This document shows, one piece after another, positions 1 through 5,712 of a stretch of DNA of 8,315 nucleotides. The notes beneath the pieces are model-generated. The model had not been told where the DNA came from and did no database searches. It saw only the letters and a program-made list of their open reading frames with translations. Source of the stretch: DATGIQ01 sp035295665 (GTDB lineage Bacteria > Planctomycetota > Planctomycetia > Gemmatales > Gemmataceae). Location of the stretch: NCBI GenBank assembly GCA_035295665.1, contig DATGIQ010000140.1, positions 1 to 8,315 on the forward strand, given 5' to 3'. The position numbers and the translations under genes are program-made. Each line of letters opens with the position of its first letter. The first letter of the stretch is position 1.

Positions 1-72
1 GGCAATGCGGGTATCCCGCTCGGCGAGCAGTTCATCGCGCAACTGACAGCCTCGGCACACGGCTTGGTCCAT
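1..72 (-). CDS. IS66-family transposase, N-terminal fragment
   Basis: Only the first 24 codons lie in the window, and the gene continues past the left edge. The translation begins MDQAVCRGCQLRDELLAERD and goes on with TRIA. A Cys-x-x-Cys pair (C6, C9) followed by a charged stretch that looks like the start of a coiled coil is how many single-ORF IS66 transposases (TnpC/ISBst12 type) of planctomycetes begin, ahead of their zinc-binding and DDE catalytic regions. The start is fixed at 72 because an in-frame TAA lies at 84-82 on the minus strand. No clear Shine-Dalgarno precedes it. The family call rests on a short N-terminal pattern plus the GTAA-type terminus 68 nt upstream, so it is tentative; another small Cys-x-x-Cys protein is possible. 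Confidence 0.45.
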   Translation of the reverse strand, partial: MDQAVCRGCQLRDELLAERDTRIA

Positions 73-140
73 GCCGACAGTTTATGCGCTCGGCGAGCTC
101 CCAGCTGCGCCCCGCATCAGAAAACTCGGTGAGCGGTTAC
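1..140 (-). mobile_element. Partial IS66-family insertion sequence (transposase-proximal end)
   Basis: Seen: on the minus strand a terminus beginning GTAACCGCTCACC starts at 140 and runs inward, and 68 nt inside it an ATG (72) opens a reading frame that runs off the left edge with an IS66-transposase-like N-terminus. Known: IS66-family inverted repeats usually begin with GTAA and insertion makes 8-bp target duplications. Inferred: the element ends at 140 and bases 141-148 (gtcgctgg) would be one copy of the target duplication. The other end and the bulk of the transposase are outside the window, so inverted repeat and duplication cannot be confirmed here. It could also be an unrelated gene start with a fortuitous GTAA. 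Confidence 0.45.
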
Positions 141-156
141 GTCGCTGGGTCGTGCA

Positions 157-185
157 GTGACAGACCGACTATTCCTGGTTATGAT
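157..185 (+). promoter_or_regulatory. Sigma70-type promoter of the DUF1559 gene
   Basis: A -35 box GTGACA (157-162, five of six consensus bases) and a -10 box TATGAT (180-185, five of six) are separated by exactly 17 bp. The predicted transcription start near 192 gives a leader of about 36 nt before the ATG at 228, with a GAAAGG ribosome site within it. The whole promoter lies just outside the inferred IS end at 140. Found by eye, not experimentally supported. Confidence 0.55.
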
Positions 186-214
186 GTGCACATGATTGGC
201 ATTCGGCCTCTTTC

Positions 215-220
215 GAAAGG
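215..220 (+). promoter_or_regulatory. Ribosome binding site deciding the DUF1559 start
   Basis: GAAAGG lies 7 nt before the ATG at 228. It selects this start over the in-frame upstream ATG at 84, which has no such site, lies upstream of the predicted promoter and would bury the prepilin signal 48 residues into the protein. Confidence 0.6.
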
Positions 221-227
221 CTCGGCA

Positions 228-1283
228 ATGAAACGCCGCGGTTTTACCTTGATCGAATTGTTGGTCGTCATCGCGATTATCGCCGTACTCATTGGCTTGC
301 TATTGCCTGCGATCCAGAAAGTCCGGGAAGCGGCGAACCGGATGAGCTGCCAGAACAATCTCAAGCAAATTGGACTGGCCACGCTCAACTACGAATCGAC
401 GAATCGTTCCTTTCCACCCGGGGCCGGCCCGCTGCCGGTCTTCGCGGTGAACGACACCACACTGGTCAATCCGGGCCCCGACACCAACCCGCCGGCTACG
501 CAGCGGCCTTCCCCGCAAGCGCTGATTCTTCCTTACGTGGAACAGGCGAACAAGTACAACCAGTTCGACTTCAAACGCGATGTGAATCAGGACAAAGCCA
601 ACGATGCGGCCCGCACCCAGGATGTGCCGTTCTATCTCTGTCCGTCCGATCCCTCAACGATTCAATTTGCGACGATCAACGGTTTCTATGGCCGTAGCAA
701 TTACATGGCCAGCTTGGGCAAAAATCCCAACCCGACCAATCGTAGCCCGGACACGGGCGGAATCTTTTTCGTGGAGTTCACCAATCCTCAGTGGCACACC
801 TTGCTCAATCGGCCCCGAACCGTGGCCATCAGCGGGATTACGGACGGCACAAGCAACACGGCAATGTGGTCGGAAATCAAACGGGGCTTGTTTGCGGGGT
901 CTCAAGCCAGCGACTACGGCCCGCCCTTGGTCCCGTGGGACATCGCCTCGGTCAGCGACGCTTCAGCGCTGGTGCCGACCGGGCTTTGTGCGGCCGATCC
1001 GACCACGGTCATGAGCGGCACAATCTTCCGCTATGCCGGTTTGGAGTATTGCCGCTCCTTCGCCTGGGCAAGTTTCTACGCCCACACCAAGGTGCCAAAT
1101 TCCCGGACACTGGATTGCAGCGATCTGAACTCGTTCCACGGAGCGGCCCGCAGTTACCATCCCGGAGGTGTCAATGTGTGCTTCTGCGATGGCTCCGTTC
1201 ATTTCGTCAGCGATACGATCGACTTGACGACCTGGCAGGCCCTCGGCTCACGCGGCGGCGGGGAGGTATTCCAGCTTCCCTGA
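228..1283 (+). CDS. DUF1559 domain protein with prepilin-type N-terminal methylation signal
   Basis: 351 residues. The N-terminus is a textbook type IV prepilin/pseudopilin signal: a short basic leader MKRRG, predicted cleavage after G5, F6 as the new N-terminus, the conserved Glu at mature position 5 (E10 in GFTLIELL), and one hydrophobic helix to about residue 27. The body is DUF1559 (SBP_bac_10-like): the NLKQIGLATLNYE segment (45-57), an ITDGTSNTAMWSE motif (204-216), and the C-terminal HPGGVNVCFCDGSVHFVSD block (311-329). Six or more cysteines occur in the body. Such proteins are expected to be processed by a prepilin peptidase and exposed in the envelope. They are present in dozens to hundreds of paralogues per planctomycete genome, and their precise role is unknown. 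The start is set by the GAAAGG site and by the promoter between 157 and 185; an in-frame extension upstream to 84 runs into the inferred IS end and is rejected. It is convergent with the lipoprotein gene, with a 25-bp gap and no clear terminator. Confidence 0.93.
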   Translation: MKRRGFTLIELLVVIAIIAVLIGLLLPAIQKVREAANRMSCQNNLKQIGLATLNYESTNRSFPPGAGPLPVFAVNDTTLVNPGPDTNPPATQRPSPQALILPYVEQANKYNQFDFKRDVNQDKANDAARTQDVPFYLCPSDPSTIQFATINGFYGRSNYMASLGKNPNPTNRSPDTGGIFFVEFTNPQWHTLLNRPRTVAISGITDGTSNTAMWSEIKRGLFAGSQASDYGPPLVPWDIASVSDASALVPTGLCAADPTTVMSGTIFRYAGLEYCRSFAWASFYAHTKVPNSRTLDCSDLNSFHGAARSYHPGGVNVCFCDGSVHFVSDTIDLTTWQALGSRGGGEVFQLP

Positions 1284-1308
1284 AGCGGGAACGTCGCGGC
1301 CGACAAGC

Positions 1309-1668
1309 TCATTTACCCGGCTTGTTGCGCGCCAAGAGAGGCGCCATCTCCCGCTGGGTTTCCTGGGCGACGAAACCCCGGTACTTGCCCTGGATCCGTT
1401 GGCGGTAGAATTCGACCATTTCCTCCACCTGCTTGGGGTGCTTCTCGGCATCGAGGGGAGTGTTGCGGAAGTCCTCTAGCGCCCCGCGCGCCTCCGCACC
1501 GTTTGGATCTTGGGCCAAGGCGTCCGCCAAGCGCTTGAGAGCCGCAACCTTCGCCTTGGCTTGCTGATTCGGGTCGGGTCGACGCGGTGGCTCGGGGCCA
1601 CAACCCAAACCCAGTCCAAGGAAACAGAGATTGATCAGGATTCTGACGGACCGACTCCGGCATCTCAT
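1309..1668 (-). CDS. Small putative lipoprotein of unknown function
   Basis: 119 residues, not assigned to a family. It has a basic N-terminus (R2, R4, R6, R9), a hydrophobic segment 10-22 and a lipobox-like LGLG-C with C23 as the predicted lipidated cysteine, followed by a Gly-Pro-rich linker (24-36). The rest is hydrophilic and probably helical: an ADALAQDPNGAEARGALEDF stretch (48-67) resembles a single TPR-like helix pair, and 79-112 (from KQVEEMVEFY onward) looks like a long amphipathic helix. A GGGAGG ribosome site (1685-1680) sits 11 nt before the ATG at 1668. The frame remains open upstream to 2193 opposite secA, but that extension would remove the signal peptide from the N-terminus. 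It ends 25 bp from the convergent DUF1559 gene and is divergent from secA. The lipobox is relaxed at -3 (Gly), so membrane anchoring is likely rather than certain. Confidence 0.72.
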   Translation of the reverse strand: MRCRSRSVRILINLCFLGLGLGCGPEPPRRPDPNQQAKAKVAALKRLADALAQDPNGAEARGALEDFRNTPLDAEKHPKQVEEMVEFYRQRIQGKYRGFVAQETQREMAPLLARNKPGK

Positions 1669-1713
1669 GCTACAGGTTGCCTCCCGAAATCGGCCCAGGA
1701 CTCTGCCGCAGTC

Positions 1714-1719
1714 AGTATA
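1714..1719 (-). promoter_or_regulatory. Candidate -10 box for the lipoprotein gene
   Basis: TATACT (five of six consensus bases) on the minus strand would start transcription near 1707, about 40 nt before the lipoprotein ATG. No convincing -35 box lies 16-18 bp upstream, so this is weak. Confidence 0.25.
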
Positions 1720-1781
1720 CCGAGCAAGTCCAATCTTTCCCAGGCTCTGAAAAGTCCAGGTGAAGCGAGAATCCATTTGTC

Positions 1782-1804
1782 GACAGTCCCTGTCTAAATC
1801 AGGG
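1782..1804. repeat. Two mutually exclusive short hairpins
   Basis: GACAG-TCC-CTGTC (1782-1794) and CCCTG-TCTAAAT-CAGGG (1788-1804) are both perfect 5-bp stems that share bases, so only one can form at a time. They lie upstream of the predicted secA start site and would be transcribed only from another promoter. A regulatory role is conjecture. Confidence 0.25.
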
Positions 1805-1835
1805 AGAGTTTGTGTCGCGGGTGTCCCGTAACGAC

Positions 1836-1845
1836 TTTCGCGAAA
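1836..1845. repeat. 10-bp perfect palindrome, possible operator
   Basis: TTTCGCGAAA is a perfect palindrome 21 bp upstream of the secA -35 candidate. That position would suit a transcription-factor half or full site, but ten bases can be palindromic by chance. Confidence 0.25.
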
Positions 1846-1866
1846 ATGGGGGGATTGCGGTCTGTA

Positions 1867-1895
1867 TTGACCCCTCCCGCCCCCATCTTTAGACT
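1867..1895 (+). promoter_or_regulatory. Sigma70-type promoter candidate for secA
   Basis: -35 TTGACC (1867-1872, five of six) and -10 TAGACT (1890-1895, four of six) are separated by exactly 17 bp. Transcription would begin near 1902, leaving a leader of about 64 nt that contains the GGAGG ribosome site (1951-1955, 10 nt before the ATG at 1966). Confidence 0.45.
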
Positions 1896-1965
1896 GACGA
1901 ATTAGGCATAGGCCCTTTTTCCGTTCCAAGTTCCACGCCAAGCACAATGCGGAGGCGTTGCCGAT

Positions 1966-4900
1966 ATGACGACTGAAGCCACAATGGATGTAAGTGTTCT
2001 GGAGAAGCTCGGCGACGGCTTCAACGCCTTTTCGGAAGGCGTGTCCCAATTTTTGACTCGTCTGTTCGGCTCCAGCAACGAACGGCACATCCGCAAGCTC
2101 GGCTATATCCGTTCCAAGAACCCAAGCGTTCCACCGACCATCATTCCCGGTTCCTTGCTGGCCCAGGTCAACGAGCTGGAAGCGAAAATGCATGCCCTTA
2201 GCGATGAGGAGCTAAAAGGGCTCACGCCGCAATTCCGCGAGCGCCTGGCCAACGGCGTGGCGCTGGATGAGCTTCTGCCCGAAGCGTTCGCGGCCTGCCG
2301 AGAGGCTGCGTTGCGAACGAAGAACATGCGTCACTTCGATGTCCAAATCCTGGGTGGTGTCGTCCTCCATCGCGGCAATATTGCCGAGATGGTCACCGGT
2401 GAAGGCAAGACCCTGGTCGCTACGTTGCCCGCTTATTTGAACGCCCTGGAGCAAAAGGGCGTCCATGTCATCACGGTCAACGATTACCTGGCGCGGCGCG
2501 ACTGCGAATGGATGTCGCCGATCTATCACGCCCTGGGGATATCCGCCGGCTTCATTCAGAGCGACATGGATCCAATCGCCCGACGCAGGGCCTATGACTG
2601 CGACATCACGTACGGCACCAACAGCGAATTCGGCTTCGATTACCTCCGCGACAACATGAAGCCGGCACGTTGGGCTGATCCGCAGTATCCGCCCTGGGCT
2701 CAACAATGCCAGAAGTCTCTGAACTTCGCCATCATCGACGAAGTTGACAACATCCTCATCGACGAAGCGCGGACGCCGCTCATCATTTCGGGGCCCGCCT
2801 TCAGCGACATCCGCCGGTATGCACAGGCCAATGATATCGCCGTGCAGTTGACCGAACTTCAGAAACGGGAGCCGGGGGTCTATTTCGAAGTCAAGGAAAA
2901 GGAACACACCTGCCACCTCACGGACGAGGGCATCCACAAGGCCGAGGAATTGGCCGGCGTGGAAAGCTTCTACACCGCTGGCAATATGGAGTGGCCGCAC
3001 CTCATCGACAACGCCCTCAAAGCGCATCACCTGTACAAGAAGGACAAGCAATATGCTGTGATGCGTCATCCGGAAACCGGTGAGCTCAGTGTGATCATTA
3101 TTGATGAGTTTACGGGCCGGCTCATGATCGGGCGGCAATGGAGCGATGGTTTGCACCAGGCCGTCGAAGCCAAGCATGCCCGCGATGGCGTCAAGATCAA
3201 GGAAGAAACGCAGACATTGGCCACCATCACGCTCCAGAACTTCTTCAAGCTCTACAAGAAGCAGGCCGGCATGACCGGTACGGCCATGACCGAAGCCAAT
3301 GAGTTCTGGAAAATCTATAAACTCGACGTCATTGCGATCCCAACCAACAAACCGTTGATCCGTATCAATGAGCCGGATGTCATTTTCCGCACCGAAAAAG
3401 AGAAATGGGACGCGGTCGTGGAAGAAATCGTGGATGTCCATAAGACCGGCCGGCCGATGTTGATCGGCACCACGGATGTTGACAAATCAATCAAGCTCAG
3501 CGGCATGCTCAAACGCCGCGGTGTCAAGCATGAGCTGCTCAATGCGCTTCCCGAACATGCCGCTCGGGAGGCAGAGATTGTTGCTCAGGCAGGCCGTATC
3601 CATTCGGTCACCATTGCCACCAACATGGCTGGCCGCGGCACCGATATCATCCTGGGCGGCAATCCAGAGACGTTGGCCTGGGCCAGGCTCAAGGACCAAT
3701 ATCCGACTCGCCTCGATGTGCCGGAGGAGGAGTGGAAACGCACCGTCGGTGAGATCGAAGCCAAGGAAAAAATGCGCGAGGAAGGACGAAAGGTTGCCGA
3801 GATGGGCGGCCTACACATCGTCGGCACCGAGCGGCACGAAGCACGCCGAATCGACAATCAGCTCCGTGGCCGTGCGGGCCGGCAGGGAGATCCCGGCTCC
3901 AGCCGGTTCTACCTCTCGCTGGAAGATGACTTGATGCGCATCTTCGCTGGCGAATGGGTGAAGAACATGTTGACCCGGCTGGGCATGGAGGATGGCCAGG
4001 CCATCGAGAGCCGCATGGTTTCCCGGCGGATCGAAGGGGCACAGAAAAAAGTCGAGGAGCGCAACTTCGACATTCGCAAGAACCTCCTCGAATACGACGA
4101 GGTCATGGACCATCAGCGGAAACGGGTTTATGGCTACCGGCAAGAAATCCTCGACGGCGGCAACTGCAAGATCCGCGTTCTCGACATGCTTCATCAGCAG
4201 ATCGATGAAGCGATCGATCGCTTCCTGGATGAGGATTATGGCCCGTCCGGGTTCGCCCAATTTGCTTCCAGCCGGTTGGGCGTTGAGCTGGACGGCTCGG
4301 AGTTTAGCCGCAGCAATTTCGGGGAAGCGGAGAAAACGGCCCGCGACAAGGCGAGCCGGATGATCGCGACCCAGGTCCAGGAGTCCCTGGAAGAGAATCT
4401 CGGTGCGGAGGATCCCAAGGAATGGAACTGGAAGGCTCTCTCCCACCAGATGAACACCCGCTATGGTCTGAGTACCAATGACCGGCAGCTGAAGCAAATG
4501 GGCAAGGACAATGTCGCTCAATACCTGATCGAGCAGGCGGAACAGGCGGTAGCCGCGATTGATTTGAGCGGAGGGCGCCCCTACCTCGAGCCCGATTGGG
4601 GTTTGCGCTCGATTGGTGATTGGGCCCGGCTCAAATTCCAAATCAAATTGCCGATCGAAGACCTCGCCAACCTGTCGAATCAAGAGATCAAGACGCTCCT
4701 GCATGCCAAGGTCATGGAGCTGTACCGCCAGCGAGAGATGGAGTTTCCGGTCAAGGTAGCGATGGCCCGTTTCATGGCCGATCGGCAACAAGTTCCGGGA
4801 GGCCAACGCTACGACCGGGAAGGCTTGTACCACTGGACGCGGCTGCGGTTTCCCGAGACGGGAGCGCGGTTGACGGAGGACGATTTCCGAACGCTGTCGC

Positions 4901-5622
4901 GAGCCCGGCTGCAAGAAGAGTTGCTAGAAGCCAGCCGGAAGTCCTTCCCCCAGACCCGCCAGGAAGCCATTGATGAAAAGCTCGAAGAGGCCCTCCGGGG
5001 CACGGAGATGTCGGAGCCGGATGACGCCAAGGAATTGGCCGATTGGGCCCGGTCAGAGCTCCACCTGGACGTGGCGGAAAGCGCACTCACCGGTGTCACC
5101 CGGGAGACGGCCCGGCAGATTCTCTGGAACGCCTTCGACAATCGCTACCGGCCTGAGATGCGGGGCATGGAGCGAAGCCTGGTCTTGAGCCAGCTCGATG
5201 TGTCCTGGAAGAACCACCTGTACACGATGGACCACCTGCGTTCAACAGTTGGTTTGCGTGGCTACGCTCAGGAAGATCCCAAGACTGTGTACAAGCGCGA
5301 GGGCATGAAGGAATTCGACACCATGTGGGAAAGCGTGCAGGACAAGATTACCGACGCCGTTTTCCGCATGGAAGAAGAAGAGGCATTTCAAGAATCGGTC
5401 TGGTCAATTGGCGCGACCATCCATGAGTCTGCCCCACGTCCGATGACGAGCAATGGCGAGAGCATGCGCGGTCAGCAGGAGGCGGCCATCGCCAACAGCC
5501 AGCAAGGCGACAAAAAGCCCGAACCTATCCGCAACCGCGGCGAGCGCGTTGGCCGCAATGATCCCTGTCCCTGTGGAAGTGGCAAGAAATACAAAAACTG
5601 CCATATGCGACAGGCGGTCTGA
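1966..5622 (+). CDS. secA: Protein translocase subunit SecA, with enlarged helical-wing region
   Basis: SecA is the cytoplasmic/peripheral ATPase that binds preproteins and pushes them through SecYEG. At 1218 residues this one is well above the usual 800-950. Domains in order: an N-terminal extension of about 30 residues before the usual FLTRLFG start; NBD1 with Walker A MVTGEGKT (142-149) and Walker B IIDEVDNILIDEARTPLIISG around D258-E259; the preprotein cross-linking region roughly 277-375; a DEFTGRLM segment (380-387), normally DEFTGRLMPGR but here MIGR; MTGTA (436-440); NBD2 with ATNMAGRGTDIILGGNPE (551-568) and the nucleotide-sensing QLRGRAGRQGDPGSSRFYL (632-650); helical scaffold start 689-722; an expanded wing (about 725-1065); scaffold return around LDVSWKNHLYTMDHLRSTVG (1077-1096); and an acidic linker. 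The C-terminal zinc/SecB-binding motif C1201-x-C1203-x8-C1212-H1213 is intact. All catalytic motifs are present, so the protein should be active. The ATG at 1966 has GGAGG 10 nt upstream; M7 at 1984 is a weaker alternative. waaA follows after 90 bp without a clear terminator. Confidence 0.98.
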   Translation: MTTEATMDVSVLEKLGDGFNAFSEGVSQFLTRLFGSSNERHIRKLGYIRSKNPSVPPTIIPGSLLAQVNELEAKMHALSDEELKGLTPQFRERLANGVALDELLPEAFAACREAALRTKNMRHFDVQILGGVVLHRGNIAEMVTGEGKTLVATLPAYLNALEQKGVHVITVNDYLARRDCEWMSPIYHALGISAGFIQSDMDPIARRRAYDCDITYGTNSEFGFDYLRDNMKPARWADPQYPPWAQQCQKSLNFAIIDEVDNILIDEARTPLIISGPAFSDIRRYAQANDIAVQLTELQKREPGVYFEVKEKEHTCHLTDEGIHKAEELAGVESFYTAGNMEWPHLIDNALKAHHLYKKDKQYAVMRHPETGELSVIIIDEFTGRLMIGRQWSDGLHQAVEAKHARDGVKIKEETQTLATITLQNFFKLYKKQAGMTGTAMTEANEFWKIYKLDVIAIPTNKPLIRINEPDVIFRTEKEKWDAVVEEIVDVHKTGRPMLIGTTDVDKSIKLSGMLKRRGVKHELLNALPEHAAREAEIVAQAGRIHSVTIATNMAGRGTDIILGGNPETLAWARLKDQYPTRLDVPEEEWKRTVGEIEAKEKMREEGRKVAEMGGLHIVGTERHEARRIDNQLRGRAGRQGDPGSSRFYLSLEDDLMRIFAGEWVKNMLTRLGMEDGQAIESRMVSRRIEGAQKKVEERNFDIRKNLLEYDEVMDHQRKRVYGYRQEILDGGNCKIRVLDMLHQQIDEAIDRFLDEDYGPSGFAQFASSRLGVELDGSEFSRSNFGEAEKTARDKASRMIATQVQESLEENLGAEDPKEWNWKALSHQMNTRYGLSTNDRQLKQMGKDNVAQYLIEQAEQAVAAIDLSGGRPYLEPDWGLRSIGDWARLKFQIKLPIEDLANLSNQEIKTLLHAKVMELYRQREMEFPVKVAMARFMADRQQVPGGQRYDREGLYHWTRLRFPETGARLTEDDFRTLSRARLQEELLEASRKSFPQTRQEAIDEKLEEALRGTEMSEPDDAKELADWARSELHLDVAESALTGVTRETARQILWNAFDNRYRPEMRGMERSLVLSQLDVSWKNHLYTMDHLRSTVGLRGYAQEDPKTVYKREGMKEFDTMWESVQDKITDAVFRMEEEEAFQESVWSIGATIHESAPRPMTSNGESMRGQQEAAIANSQQGDKKPEPIRNRGERVGRNDPCPCGSGKKYKNCHMRQAV
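4414..5172 (+). repeat. Four tandem helical-wing-like modules encoded within secA
   Basis: By manual alignment, SecA residues 817-865, 876-926, 949-1000 and 1018-1069 share one pattern: an aromatic/Leu helix, then W-x-R-L-x-F or similar (Q828, W886, W957, W1027 aligned), a loop rich in Leu/Asp, then a helix L-x-x-x-x-L-L-x-x-A/V ending in Y-R or similar before an acidic Glu. Module 2 has GDWARLKF, module 3 YHWTRLRF, module 4 ADWARSEL; W-to-W spacing is 71 then 70 residues. The codons for DWAR in modules 2 and 4 lie in an identical 12-base stretch (4618-4629 and 5041-5052). Usual SecA proteins carry one such unit. The first module most resembles the standard wing, with WNWKAL and YGLS. Confidence 0.45.
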
Positions 5623-5702
5623 GGATGGCGTGGTGGGGCTCTGGTCGCGTTCGGGAGCAGTCTGCGGAACGGGAAATAAGACAAGAAAAATGGCCCTTCG
5701 GC

Positions 5703-5707
5703 AAGGA
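5703..5707 (+). promoter_or_regulatory. Ribosome binding site deciding the waaA start
   Basis: AAGGA lies 5 nt before the ATG at 5713. The alternative in-frame ATG at 5707 overlaps this site and has nothing suitable upstream, so 5713 is preferred. Confidence 0.5.
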
Positions 5708-5712
5708 TGCCC

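Larger units (their letters stand above)
1669..1965. other. Divergent intergenic region between the lipoprotein gene and secA
   Basis: These 297 bp hold no credible gene. They contain the lipoprotein ribosome site (1685-1680), a possible leftward -10 box (1719-1714), two overlapping hairpins (1782-1804), a perfect 10-bp palindrome TTTCGCGAAA (1836-1845), the secA promoter candidate (1867-1895) and the secA ribosome site GGAGG (1951-1955). A C/G-rich tract at 1871-1885 forms the promoter spacer. Confidence 0.6.

Noticed and set aside
17..98. 12-bp direct repeat CGCTCGGCGAGC at 17-28 and 87-98
   Set aside because: Short and GC-rich; one copy falls in the transposase coding frame. Not enough to call a functional repeat.
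84..227. Upstream start at 84 for the DUF1559 gene
   Set aside because: The prepilin signal begins at 228 with its own ribosome site, the promoter lies at 157-185, and part of the extension lies in the inferred IS end.
1303..1325. Inverted repeat ACAAGC / GCTTGT as a bidirectional terminator between convergent genes
   Set aside because: Only six base pairs with an 11-base loop and no T-tract on either side; it also overlaps the end of the lipoprotein coding sequence.
1669..2193. Upstream in-frame extension of the lipoprotein gene to 2193
   Set aside because: It would overlap the 5' end of secA and the shared promoter region, and would place the lipoprotein signal about 175 residues inside the protein. 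The ATG at 1668 with GGGAGG explains the data better.
2212..3441. Long open frame (409 codons) antisense to secA
   Set aside because: It mirrors the codon structure of secA, whose protein is conserved throughout. The antisense translation is rich in repeated Asp/Val/Leu stretches with no recognisable domain.
3811..4914. Second long frame (367 codons) antisense to secA
   Set aside because: Same reasoning: a by-product of GC-biased third positions in secA, with no ribosome site or domain of its own.
5648..5671. Hairpin CGTTC...GAACG as a terminator between secA and waaA
   Set aside because: A five-base-pair stem with a long loop, followed by an A-rich rather than T-rich stretch.
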